Source: Todiramphus chloris collaris (taxonomy: Eukaryota; Chordata; Aves; Coraciiformes; Alcedinidae). Taken from it: DNA of 64,000 nt. The notes under the pieces were generated by a model that was not told the DNA's origin, ran no database searches, and saw nothing but the letters and a program-made list of their open reading frames with translations. Positions 1 to 11,100 of this stretch are shown here, one piece after another; the stretch's first letter is position 1; the number at the start of each line of letters is the position of its first letter. The DNA lies in NCBI GenBank assembly GCA_025345505.1, contig JANVCC010000020.1, positions 49,456,401 to 49,520,400 of the forward strand. The letters are read 5' to 3'. The translations under genes were made by a program, and so were the position numbers.

Positions 1-2285
1 TTCACACTGTCCAAAGCACTGTGCTTTTTACTTGAATTCTTTACCATCCTGAGTGAGAGAAGGAGACACCTTTTATGGGGCTTTTGATAAGTTTTGTTCT
101 CACTGATGTCCTTTAATTTTTTTTTTTCTTCTCTGAAAGAATGAACTTTGAGATAATTGGACCTTGAAAACTAAGTGATTACCTTCCAGATAGCACATCT
201 AAAATGTATGTGTCTGTGTTCAGAGAGCAATGCCTCAGATGCTTAACATTTTAAAATGCCATTGTAAATAAACAGTCCTTGGAGATGTTTGCTGGAGATG
301 TCACTGCCAAATTAAGGTAAAAGTCGTGCAACAGGGTGTCTGATTCAAGTGGCAGGGAGAATGAAAAGCCTTTCTCTGGCATTTTTGGAGACATGGAAGA
401 CTTGCATCACTTCTCAGGCAGTAAAAGGATTTGGCCTCTTGCACCAAAATACCCACAAATGGCAAACTTACACGCTGAGAAGGGGAAAGGAAAAAGGCTA
501 CGGTCCCCATCTCAGAGATGCTTGTCTCTTTGTGTATGGGATGAACATTTGCACAGGAGCTCCTAGGGGACTATGAATGGGGAAATCCTTCAGGAATATT
601 TTCATAGGGTTCAGTAGGCTGTGTAGAGATTTTTTTTTTTTTTTTTGGGTGGGGGGGAGTCTGTGTAACAATTTAAAGAAAGGCAGAATGTGTACAAATA
701 GAGAGGAGGAGAGTCTGGGATATTACTGGAGAAGACAGATATTGCTGGTGTCATTTTGTCTAGCAGTAAGGGTGGGAAACATAGTGACAGAGTTGTGACA
801 TGTGCAGGTGCTTCCATCTCTTTGACCAGCAGAAAATGCTGTCTGTCTCCTGAGTGTTTAGGTGGATCTCAGATATTTGTAAATAATGCCAGCAGGTATT
901 TTTAAAACAGCCACAGCAATTGATGGCAGAGGTTTTACATGGAGGTTTCCAGGTAACTTTCCAAGTCAGAATAGTAGAAGTAATTTTTTATGTTAACATG
1001 AAATTGTTGTCAGCCTAGTCATGAATACTCTCAGTTATTTGATAGTTCAGACTGGAAATACCAGAGCTTGCAAAGCTTTCTCGCTTCTTTGAGCAGTATG
1101 CTCTATCATTTGTATATGTAATACTTGACAGTGCCAGAATCAAGTTTATAATATACATCCTCAAGTACTTTGAACAGTGAGTTCTTATTTACTGGAAGAT
1201 AAGTACTCCTTGAGTGTCTACAGGCTTGGAATGGATGTAGAGTACCAGATTTAATGCAGACTTGTACCAACATTAAGAATATTGTTGAACCACTGGGCAC
1301 CAGCATAGCTCAAATGCTTACTTGCTTCTTCATGCTGTCACTACAGCACAGTAAATGTCAGTAATTATCCCCACATTTTTTGAAATGCCATTGCTAATGC
1401 CAAGTGTTTTAAAATGCTAGTTCTACTTAACCTTATAGATATTGTAGTTACGTTTAGGCTAGAAGGAATTTTCAGGAAATAAATGACCTATGCCTTCAGG
1501 AAAGTTTAAATAAGCAATTTCCTTTGCCAGCAACCAGAATTTCATTTATTCTCATGAGTGCTTTCAAATAAATACTAATACTTGCAATATATTTTTTATG
1601 CCTTTATTAATATGTCTATTTTATATAAGAGCATATAATGATTTAGAAGGGTGAAGAGAAATCCTCAAGGTTTTGTAGAAGTTACTGTCAAGATTACCAT
1701 TCTAATGTATTTTAAAAAACTTTTGGTTTTGAGGAAAACACAAACTAATAGAAATCCTGTGCAGACTTATGTGAGAAGCAAGGAGCTGGCTATGCTCAGT
1801 CATCAGTCTGATTTAGTATAGTATATCAACAGCGTGTTGCTCAAGTATTTACAGATTCTGAATGTGTTCTGGTGATAGAAGGTCTCATTCTGTGCAGAAA
1901 ATGCCCAGATACACTCATCTCTGTGAGTTACTTTTCATCAGCCTTCATTGGGATGGCCAAAGTGAACATGACCTCTTCCATTGCTCCCTGCTGTGTATGT
2001 TCATACTTAGGAAAAAGTGGTTTTCTGGAAGAAAGACAGGTAGGACATGAGTTTCCTTTGGGAAACGTCAAGGATTGTGAACATGTGCCAAGTGAGATGC
2101 TAGCTGGGTCAGAAAAGAAACACCTATGTCTGAGGAGTGATGAGGATGAAAGGGCATATTTTGTTGACCATAAAAGAACAGAGAGTTCTTCAAGCTGTTC
2201 TTAGTTGGAGCAACAGCATCAAAATGCACATGGAAAATGATGTTGGAATTTATGCTTTGTAACAAGCTAGAGTGCTGCTTCAAGC
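1..2285. other. Non-coding stretch, no gene recognised
   Basis: Ordinary AT-leaning sequence with several short open frames on both strands, none with a recognisable domain or supported splice structure. A 17-base T tract followed by a G-rich run lies near 631-657. The last tens of bases before the LTR may belong to the 5' side of the CR1 that resumes at 3088. The codons just before the junction (Leu-Leu-Gln) would read in frame into the CR1 linker after the LTR, but this is too short to fix an upstream boundary. Confidence 0.6.
2281..2285. repeat. Left target-site duplication of the solo LTR (CAAGC)
   Basis: Five bases directly outside the LTR, identical to 3088-3092. They define the exact left edge of the insertion. 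Confidence 0.85.
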
Positions 2286-3087
2286 TGTCACACTTTAGGG
2301 TCAGGGTGGCCCCTTAGACCTGTAACAAAGGCTTTCTGTTAACCCCCTCTCCCTCCCCAAAGGGGAAGAGAAAGGTAATAAGGGAGAGAGACTTAGCGAT
2401 TAGAAAAGGAAACTAGAACAGCTTTCATGAAAATGAAAATAATAATAATAAACGGAATATATACGAATATGTACAAGACCAGTATGGAACCCAACCCCCC
2501 TGATGGTAATTACATCACTGTCCCCACTGGTGCTGTGGAGCAGGCACTGGAAAAGTCCCAGACTGGGCCCCGCAGCAGACGGGAGCTGTGATCAGGAGCT
2601 GGATTCTGGTACCAGGTTCAGGAACACACAGACCAGGATCAAAGGCAGAATGGACAGAGTTCTCCTTGGGTGCTCCAAGGAAGAAACTGAAAGAGGGCCC
2701 AAGCCAAGCTGAGCCAAGCTGGCAAAGTGGTCCAAGAGGGCAAAGAGAGAGAACCCTCCAGATCCCTCAGCCTTATACCGAATATCATGTCTCTGGCCTG
2801 GAATCCCTCGTTGGTCAGTTTAGGGTCACCTGTCCTCTCCGCTCCTCCCTGCACGTGCAGCCTTTCGCTTTCTGCACCCCCCCAATGTGGTACACAAGAT
2901 CCAGCAGTGGCCTTGGTCTGCACACCAATCCTTGGTAGTAACTCTGCCCATGGGGTGTTGTCACTGCTGGAAGCAGACACTGTCTGTGAGAACAGGCTGC
3001 TAACTTCAGACAGTGCAGTTAGAAGAACTGAGCTGAAAAGTAAAATCACTGAACAGAATTAGTTCTGTTCTCACTCAAACCAGGACA
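2286..3087 (-). mobile_element. Solo LTR of an avian endogenous retrovirus, probably ERVL-like
   Basis: Read on the minus strand, the element begins TGTCCTGGTTTGAGTG and ends TGTGACA, so it has the TG...CA ends of an LTR and is 802 bases long. It is flanked by identical 5-base repeats, CAAGC at 2281-2285 and CAAGC at 3088-3092, as integration predicts. A TATAAGG box-like motif lies at 2771-2777 on the minus strand. I see no canonical AATAAA in the expected place. There is no internal gag, pol or env sequence and no second LTR, so this is a solo LTR left by LTR-LTR recombination. A 5-base duplication is usual for ERVL-like (class III) elements; that class is an inference. The 136-codon minus-strand frame inside it (2639-3049) is not a recognised viral protein. 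Confidence 0.85.
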
Positions 3088-3092
3088 CAAGC
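3088..3092. repeat. Right target-site duplication of the solo LTR (CAAGC)
   Basis: Five bases directly outside the LTR, identical to 2281-2285. The following bases run straight into CR1 linker codons (Glu-Asp-Gln-Ser-Ile-Pro), which places the insertion at or inside the 5' side of the CR1 copy. Confidence 0.85.
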
Positions 3093-3100
3093 TGAAGATC

Positions 3101-4912
3101 AGAGCATCCCAACAGGTAGGAAATCAAGAAAGGCAGCCAGGAGACCCTCATGGTTAAACATGGAACTGCTGAGCAAACTCAAGTGGAAGAAGAGAGTCTA
3201 CAGATCATGGAAGGAGGGAACGGCCGCTTGGTATGGATATAAGGCTGTTGTCAGTGGATGCAGGGAGGCAACTAGGAAAGCTAAGGCTTCCTTGGAGTTA
3301 AATCTTGCAAGGGAGGTCAAGGACAACAGAAAGGGCTTCTTCAAATATATTTCAGTTAAAACTAACGCTAGAGGCAATGTAGGCCCACTGTTGAATGAGG
3401 CGGATGCCCTGGTGACAGAGGATACAAAGGCGGAGAAGTTACTGAATGCCTTCTTTGTCTCTGTCTACACTGCTGGACCTCAGGATCCCCAGACCCCTGA
3501 GGCCCCAGAGGAAGTCAGGATAAAGGAGGAGTTTGCCTCTGTTGATGACAGTTGTGTTAGGGATTAAGCGATCTGGACATGCATAAATCTATGGGTCCTG
3601 ATGGGATGCACCCATGAGTGCTGAGGGGTCTGGTGGAGGTCATTGCTAGGCCACTGTCCATCATCTTTGGTAAGTCTTGGGGAACAGGAGAGGTGCCTGA
3701 GCACTGGAGGAAAGCAACTGTCACTCTAGTCTTCAGAAAAGGTAAGAAGGAGGACTCATACTATAGACTGGTCAGCCTCACCTCCACCTCTGGAAAGTTG
3801 ATGGAACAACTTATCCTTGGAGCTGCATCTAAGCATATCAAAGGTGACAGTGTCATTAGGAGCAGTCAACATACTTTTACCATGTTTGATCAACCTGATA
3901 GCCTTTTATGAGGACATAACCAGGTGGATAGATGATGGTAGTGTAGCAGATGTAGCATATCTTGATTTCAGTAAAGCATTTGACACAGTCTCCCACAGCA
4001 TCCTTGCAGCTAAACTGAGGAAGTGTGGTCTGGATGATCGGGTAGTGAGGTGGATTGGGAACTGGCTGAAGGAAAGAAGCCAGAGAATTGTGGTCAATGG
4101 GGCAGAGTCTAGCTGGAGGCCTGTATCTGGTGGAGTCCCTCAAGGGTCGGTACTGGGACCAGTACTATTCAATATATTCATCAATGACCTGGATGAGGGA
4201 ACAGAGTGCACTGGCAGCAAGTTTGCTGATGACACAAAACTGGGAGGAGTGGCTGACACACCAGCAGGCTGTGCTGCCCTTCAGCAAGACCTGGACAGTT
4301 TGGAGAGTTGGGCAGGGAGAAATGTAATGAACTATAACAAAGGCAAGTGTAGAGTCTTGCATCTGGGAAAGAACAACCACAGGTACCAGTATAAGTTGGG
4401 AACCGACCTGTTGGAAAGGTCAGGAAAGGGGAAAAGGTCCTCGGGTCCTGGTGGGCAGCAGGATGATCATGAGCCAGCAATGTGCCCTTGTGGTCAAGAA
4501 AGCCAGTGGCATCCTGGGGTGTATTGGAAGGGGTGTGGTTAGTAGGTGGAGAGAGGTTCTCCTCCCCCTCTACTCTGCCCTGGTGAGGCCACATCTGGAA
4601 TATTGTGTCCAGTTCTGGTCCCCTCAGTTCAAGAAGGACAAGGAACTGCTTGAAAGAGGACAGTGCAGAGCCCCAAAGATGATTAAGGGAGTGGAGCATC
4701 TCCCTTATGAGGAAAGGCTGAGGGAGCTGGGTCTCTTTGGCTTGGAGAAGAGGAGACTGAGGGGGAACCTCACTATTGTTTATAAATACGTAAAAGGTGA
4801 GTGTCAGGAGGATGGAGCCAGGCTCTTCTCAGTATCATCCAGTGATAGGACAAGGGGCAATGGGTGCAAGCTGGAACATAGGAGGTTCCATGTAAATGTA
4901 AGGAGAAGGTGA
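3101..4912 (+). pseudogene. CR1 ORF2 remnant: linker, reverse transcriptase and C-terminal domain, broken by frameshifts
   Basis: In an intact element this ORF2 protein makes cDNA by target-primed reverse transcription in the nucleus. The coding sequence is spread over three frames. 3101-3567 carries the basic linker and a Lys-rich segment. 3618-3911 carries the start of the RT (IARPLSIIFGKSW, then [15 protein letters not shown]). 3817-4542 carries [12 protein letters not shown], the [20 protein letters not shown] motif and the catalytic FADDTKLGG motif at about 4219-4245. 4451-4912 carries the C-terminal part ([34 protein letters not shown]). A stop after codon Asp-3567 and at least three frame changes rule out a functional product, although both catalytic aspartates of the ADD box remain. 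The match to CR1 is clear; the subfamily is not fixed. Confidence 0.93.
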
Positions 4913-5070
4913 GGGTGACAGAGCAATGGAACAGGCTGCTCAGGAAGGTTGTGTAGTCTCCTTCTCTGGAGACATTCAGAACACACCTGGATCTGTTCCT
5001 GTGTGACCTGATGATCCTGCTCTGGCAGGGGGGTTGGAATAGAAGATCTTTTGTAGAAAGAATCATAGAA

Positions 5071-5163
5071 TGGTAGGGGTTGGAAGGGATCTCTGGAGAT
5101 CAAGTCCAAGCCCCTGCCAGTACAGGAGAGGTCCCTTCCAACCACTAACATTCTGTGGTTCTG
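5071..5163 (+). repeat. Foldback of the CR1 3' end (inverted repeat)
   Basis: Left arm 5071-5099 begins AATCATAGAATGGTAGGGG; right arm 5132-5160 begins TCCCTTCCAACCACTAACA. The left arm is the reverse complement of a CR1 3' terminus, and the right arm is the normal plus-strand terminus. The arms pair over about 29 bases with four mismatches and enclose roughly 32 bases. The CR1 body reads normally up to about 5050 (GGGGTTGGAATAGAAGATC). Confidence 0.85.
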
Positions 5164-8100
5164 CTTCACTCTCAATCAGTAGTTAGATGCCTTTGGCAGA
5201 ATAAAATAACTTTTCTGTTATTAATGTTCTGGACTGAAAATGTTATTGCTTCTTCAAGGGTAAGCGCTTTCAAATTTTTTGCTATATTCAGTCTTGGTGT
5301 CAAGGTAGAAGAGGAAGGAAAGGAAGAGATGTGGAGTATTGTAGTGACTCTGCTGGCAGTATAGGAGACTGCATCTAACTGATGAGTTTCTGTCTGCTGC
5401 CTCTGTCACAGAAACTCTCTACGTCAGGCTACATTCCAGTTTCAGTTCACATTCTAAGTTTGTAGCAACTATTCACTCAGGACACAGACCAGTGTTGGCT
5501 TTTGAAGTGCTTTAGAAAGCAAATTTTCTACCCCCCTTCTCCCCCTGCCCCAGCGCACTTCTGTCTGTTCTCTGTCCTGCGTAGCACTTTGAAGCCATAC
5601 TTTAGTTCTTTCTTGTTTTAGCAAAAACCCCATGTTCTTTTGAGTGGCATTGTTTTCTTGACACAATGTGAAATCCTTTGCCTTCATATGCAACTATAAT
5701 ATTAGTAACACAGAGTTTTCAGATATATCAGATTAGTGAATCCGCTTCTGCGATATCCTAATTCTAGGTCAGTCTGATGCCCAAAGGAAAGACTTGACAG
5801 TTTTACAAATTTTGTGTCTAGCCATGTGTTCCAGGGGGATGAAATAAAAGTGTTTTCATAATCTGCGAGCATGAAATTTGCTGTCATTGTCTATAAGTTT
5901 GAGTGTGCCAGTGATTTCAGAAGGTACTGACAGTGATTGTCAAAGATGAATTTCAAGAATATTTTTGAAATGTAATTGAATAAGCTACTGTCAAAGGTAT
6001 TTCTTTTAGTTCCTGGCAGTTCTGACCTATGCTTAATTAGAAATACTGACCTGTTCTGTTGTATTTACAGACTCTCAGCACACAATTCTTTTTTCTCTGC
6101 TACCCATATTCTAGTCAGTGCTGTTGTCCCTCTTTCGTAGGGAAGATGTGTGATAATGGAAGTAGGTTTCAGAGTCTTTCCACTTTTTACTGTCTGATGC
6201 ACGTTACTCGGGTACGTAGTACCATTTGCATTCCACGTAGCTCAAGAGATAAGTAGTGTGTTAACTATTAATCTAGAACTGCAGTTGAGACATTAATTGC
6301 CAGCTATGCGGACAATACTGGATAGCTCTTTTTAGTGCATTAAATTAACGCAACATTGCCCTGATTTGGCAGGAAGGATTTTTTTCCTATCTGTTTTACA
6401 CAGCCAATGTAGCTGCAAGGACAGTGTAAAATCACAGTTTTGAAACATGCTTCATGATCATTAAAATCTGTGGCTTGCACGTGCAAGGATTTCTTGTATA
6501 CTTTTCTGTGGAAAACATCTGTCACACTAAAATTAGTTTGTCAATGACATGATTATTAAAATGTCCTGTTCAATTAAAGACATTCTGTTTTCAGATCAAT
6601 GTTATGGGCCTTGTAAGAGTAAGTCTTATGTATGGAGTTGCTTCAAGAGCAAGAAATAGAAGGTCAGAGTTGGTTTGTGAAAAGCTGACTTGAATAATTG
6701 TTTATTTCTGTGAAAACTGCTTTTTATATCAAGTAGACACAATTAAAGCTGCATTTATTGGAATGAACAGCCTTGCTGCCATACAGGTAAAAGACGGATT
6801 ATAAAGATGTATGTGATACTGCACTGGAGCCCCTGAGAATGAATGGTCTAATCAGGATTAAATCAAATTGTCTGGGTGCTGTAATGAGAAGATTCAGGTT
6901 TGCTTTTATCCCTCCAGCTAGCTGGGAAAACTCTCCACTCCATTTTGCAGTGAGAGATTGTGCTATCATTTGGAGATCATAATAGTAGCAACAAAGGGAA
7001 TGCAAGCTATCTCCAATTTATTTTGGCCCACTTACTCCAGCATTTGATGTCTCCGATGTATTGTTTACACTGTGAAGTTACATATTTTATCTGCTAGATT
7101 TAAATGAAAATAAACAGAACCTAAAATGAGGAAAAAGGCGTGATAAGTAAATACTTGGGGAAAAATATTCCTCTGTATTCACAGCACTTTAATAGGGAAG
7201 ACAAAAAAAATAATGCCTGTAACTCATTCTTGTGTTTTTTATTTTTTGTTAGCTACTTTGAAGAGTGAGTTAATCCAACGCTTCGTTCTAGAACCCATGC
7301 TGCCTTATGGGTTAACAAAATACATGATTTTCTATGCTCTCAAATGGATTTAGCCTATAGCTGTGGAAGTCCTGTAGCACATAGATATTGGTCTTCAGAA
7401 ATGTAACTGCTGGTCAAATCTCCTCTCTGCTCTGACTTGTGTGAGCACCATTTGAAGGCTCTGCATGTTGGATGCCCCTAATTTGGTTTTGGTTTGGCAG
7501 ATGACTGGAGGGTGGAAGGCAGCAATATCTTCTTAATCCTGTGGCTTCAAACAGCTTCTGCTTTTTGCTTGAGGACCTCAGCATCCTTCAAGTGATTCCA
7601 GTGACTGGCCTAGCTCTGGGATCTCCTCTTGGCCTGTTCAGCTTCTGCCCCCAGTCAAGGCCCTTGATAACACATGGCCAATCCTAGTCCTGCTGGGTTG
7701 TGCAGCTTTTGCTGTAAGCCAGGGCAGGAGATTTTTAATTCCTTCCTGTTAACTCTGAGGGAACTACCATTTAATGGATATCATTGTATAAATATATAAA
7801 GAGAACTCCTGGAGAATCTAGATGCATGTACTCGTCACAACAGTTGTTTTTTAACTTCAGAGCTATTAGAGTTGTAACTTTCAAACAAGTTCCTTTCCTC
7901 CATGAAATAATGACCAATGCATTGAGAATACCGAATTAACATGTTCATGTATGGTGTCCTTAAAGGAGACTCCCCATGTATTTGAGAGAAGGGTATTACA
8001 CGTAACTTTGGTAATATTTTTTTAACAGGAGGAAGACAAACTTTAGTGCTTTTATGTGTGTTATGTCAGAAAACATAAATATCAAAGCTGGGGGCTGCAT

Positions 8101-11100
8101 TTTCTAGTGGTTAGCTCTCCTTTTCAGACTCTACATGATGTTGCTGCTGGCTTTCCATCTTCACTGTCTTTTACTTTCCTTCTCTTTCACCAAACAGCGA
8201 GTCTACTCCAGGGATCCCAACATTCCATCTGATGTCTTGTCATATCAGACAAAAAAACCCCATATTATGTACCTGTAAATACACTAAAATGTGGTATCTG
8301 ACATTGTGGTGTTTTATTCAAAGACCAGCATGATATTTCACATGTTAACTGCTGCACACAGCTGAGGCTTACTTGTTGTCAAAGATTATTCTGCAAAGCC
8401 AGGAGGGGTGACCAAATATCTTGGTTCTTGTGGTGGCTCCCCAAAAAGCTGCATGGAAGAGAAATAAAGCTAACAAGTATAACTTTTAACTTGTATTTCA
8501 GTCAATTACAGGGCAGGAGCAGGTATGAATAGCATAAAAAGTAGAAGGTGTCTGGAGTTACAATTGTAAGGCAAAATTTGTCAAGCCTGCTTATTTTTCT
8601 AGGAAACTTCTCTGAAGTTTAAATTGATTATACTTGGTAGAAAAGGAGCTGGGATCCACCGTCAGAAGTATTCTTCATACAAACAAGGATGACAACTTGA
8701 TGACTTGTCTTCACAGATACAGAAATAGAGCATTTCTGCCCTGCCCAGACCAGTGGCTGTTGAGGTTGATTAAAACATAGGGCAATTGCCTTTCATATGC
8801 TCTAATAAAAATGTAAAATCACCCTGTAGCAAGTAAATTTGGGTTTTTTTTGATTACATGAAAACTGCCTGAGTAGATTTTTCTGCTTTAATTATTTTTT
8901 TTCTTTTTTTTGCTAGAAGCACCTCCAGCACTCATGTACAACCAAATTCACTACTTTCAGTGGATAGCCAGAAACAAAAACCACGGTAGTGTTCATGCTA
9001 CTGTTGCTGAGATGGGAAAAAGTAATTCTGAAATTTGTCAGCTTCAGCCATTCAGTTGCCAAGTGTAATTTACACATGGCTCTAAGTATTGGCTTCCCTG
9101 CGGAGGAGGATAAAGGAAAGAAGGTGTGAAGGGATCAAATTCATTTATAGTTTATTGTTGTCTTCTACTGTGGGCAGTGTTAAATAGCTTATACTCAGTC
9201 TGCATCAAAGTGCTGTTTGCTGGGGCATCAGTAAGAAAAAAAAGGTTTGTTTCTAGAGGAACACTACGTGTTCTTTTTCATCTGTGGATTTGTAGTGAGA
9301 TCTCCTAGGATCTGTGAAGATATGAAGGTGAGAGAATAATGAATTGTAAAAAAGTAGCAAAAACTTCAGCATTCAAAACATATAGGATTCTTATGTTGAG
9401 GTTTCTCCTTTAACACTAAAAATGGTTATGTATTAACCCTTTCTGTTACCATTTTGCACATAGGCTGTGAACACACAAAAGCACATACTTCAAGATATAA
9501 AATGAAGTAGGGGTCCTGAAGTCACGTGGCTGTAAGACTGCAGTTTCACATTTTCAGACAAAATGTTATTATATTTGGAGACATTTTACTTCCTTAGAAA
9601 CAGAACTTACATAGTAAGCTATGAAGCCAGCCATTTTGTAAGACTATCCAATTATAACACCACTGTCAAGTTTTCGAGTATGCTGCTTGTACAGCTAGAA
9701 AGGCTTCAGACTACTGGGAATACTGGCAATGGCTTCAGCAACACATGGGCGTGGGTTGAGGTTTGCCTGGTTGCTTTAGACATGTCAAAAAAACCTTGGG
9801 TTTCAATTACTTTTTCATTGCCCTTAGAAGTCTGATCTGCTGCTTCCATATTCTCTGACAGGACTGGTGGAGTCCTTCATATGAGGTCTCCAGAATACAA
9901 CATGATTTTTCATAGCAAATTTCATAAATGTCTAAGTAGTATCTTTGCTGATGAGGCACCACTGGTGTCTGTAGCACTGTCTACCCACTTTTCTGAGTAA
10001 AAATGCATGATAATCTTCAGAAGCCATGTGCCCCTTAAGCTTGGAAATAAATAGCTAGTTGCAGCTATGGGCTTGGTAGCTACTAAAACTTCTAAGTATC
10101 TGCAGGCTTCCTATGTTACAATTTCAGCTGCTAAAAATACCTGGAGCCAAACCTGCTTGAGTCATTCCAGATTTTCTCCTCTGTGAATTTGACTTGCTTT
10201 CCTTTTTAAGAACTCAACATCAGCCATTACAGAGAATCAGGTGTGTGCCTTTGCAAATTATTGGCTGGATAAGTAATTGCTGTTAATGAGCAAAGTGTAC
10301 TTAACATCCAACCTCCGGGCTGCGTTGGATATATAGTGCCTCTGGTACCTAGCTATTGTTCCTGTTGATGAGTGTAACTTATGATATAACCAGGGTTTCA
10401 GTTCAAAGACTAGTGCTTGCTTGTTCAGATCTCATTTCTGAGAATTGTCACTAATATCACTCGAATGAAAGATTTCCATTAACTTCAAGCTATTTAAATT
10501 GTTCTCCTAAAGTTCTCAGGGAAAAGGTAATGAAGGCAAGCCAAGCCTGGTCATCTGAGCTTGGGAGAAGACTGAATGGGTTTATTCCTGTCACCTGTGC
10601 AGGTGAGCACCTGAAGTGAGTTAGAGTGAAGCTATATAGCAGTGAGTTTCAAAGTGTTTCTGAGTATTTGCTGCCGTCACAACCACTGAAATGTTATGGT
10701 GAAGCTCTGGTGAGGTACGTCTATTCAACCTTTGCCGAGTTAGTATTATTGGGGTGGTGTAAGACACGTTTGTGCTCAGAAAAAAAATTAATTTTCTATT
10801 CTGGAAGACCTTAAGTGACTTGTCTAAGAAATTTCTTCAGTTGGTGGCATTACATATGGATGGTTGGACTTCGAATGTAGATCAATTATATGCAAATATA
10901 GAAGTTGTGGTTTTTTGGATTTGGTTTTGTTTGTTTTGTTTGGGTTTTTTTTGGAAGACATTTGTTTCTTTTTAGATGACACTTTCCGTTTTGTATACTT
11001 GGTGACTGATTCTTGTGATGCTGGAACATTAGTGCAGAGTTGCTTTCTATTTTTTTGAGTAGGACTTGTGTTATTCCAGTCACAATGTAGATATATTATT

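Larger units (their letters stand above)
3088..5163 (+). mobile_element. 5'-truncated CR1 LINE retrotransposon
   Basis: A plus-strand CR1 copy of about 2.1 kb. It holds the linker between endonuclease and reverse transcriptase, the whole reverse transcriptase, the C-terminal conserved region and the 3' untranslated end. The endonuclease is missing, as expected for 5'-truncated CR1 copies. The 3' part shows the familiar CR1 run with GGTTGGAA, GATCCTGCTCTGGCAGG and a terminal ACATTCTGTGGTTCTG resembling the octamer-type tail. The last segment is unusual: an inverted CR1 3' fragment is embedded at about 5071-5127 (see findings). The solo LTR abuts or interrupts the 5' side. Confidence 0.95.

Noticed and set aside
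2639..3049. 136-codon minus-strand open frame
   Set aside because: Lies wholly inside the solo LTR and has no gag, pol or env motif.
4165..5175. Minus-strand frames of 71-172 codons across the plus-strand CR1
   Set aside because: They are antisense shadows of the CR1 ORF2.
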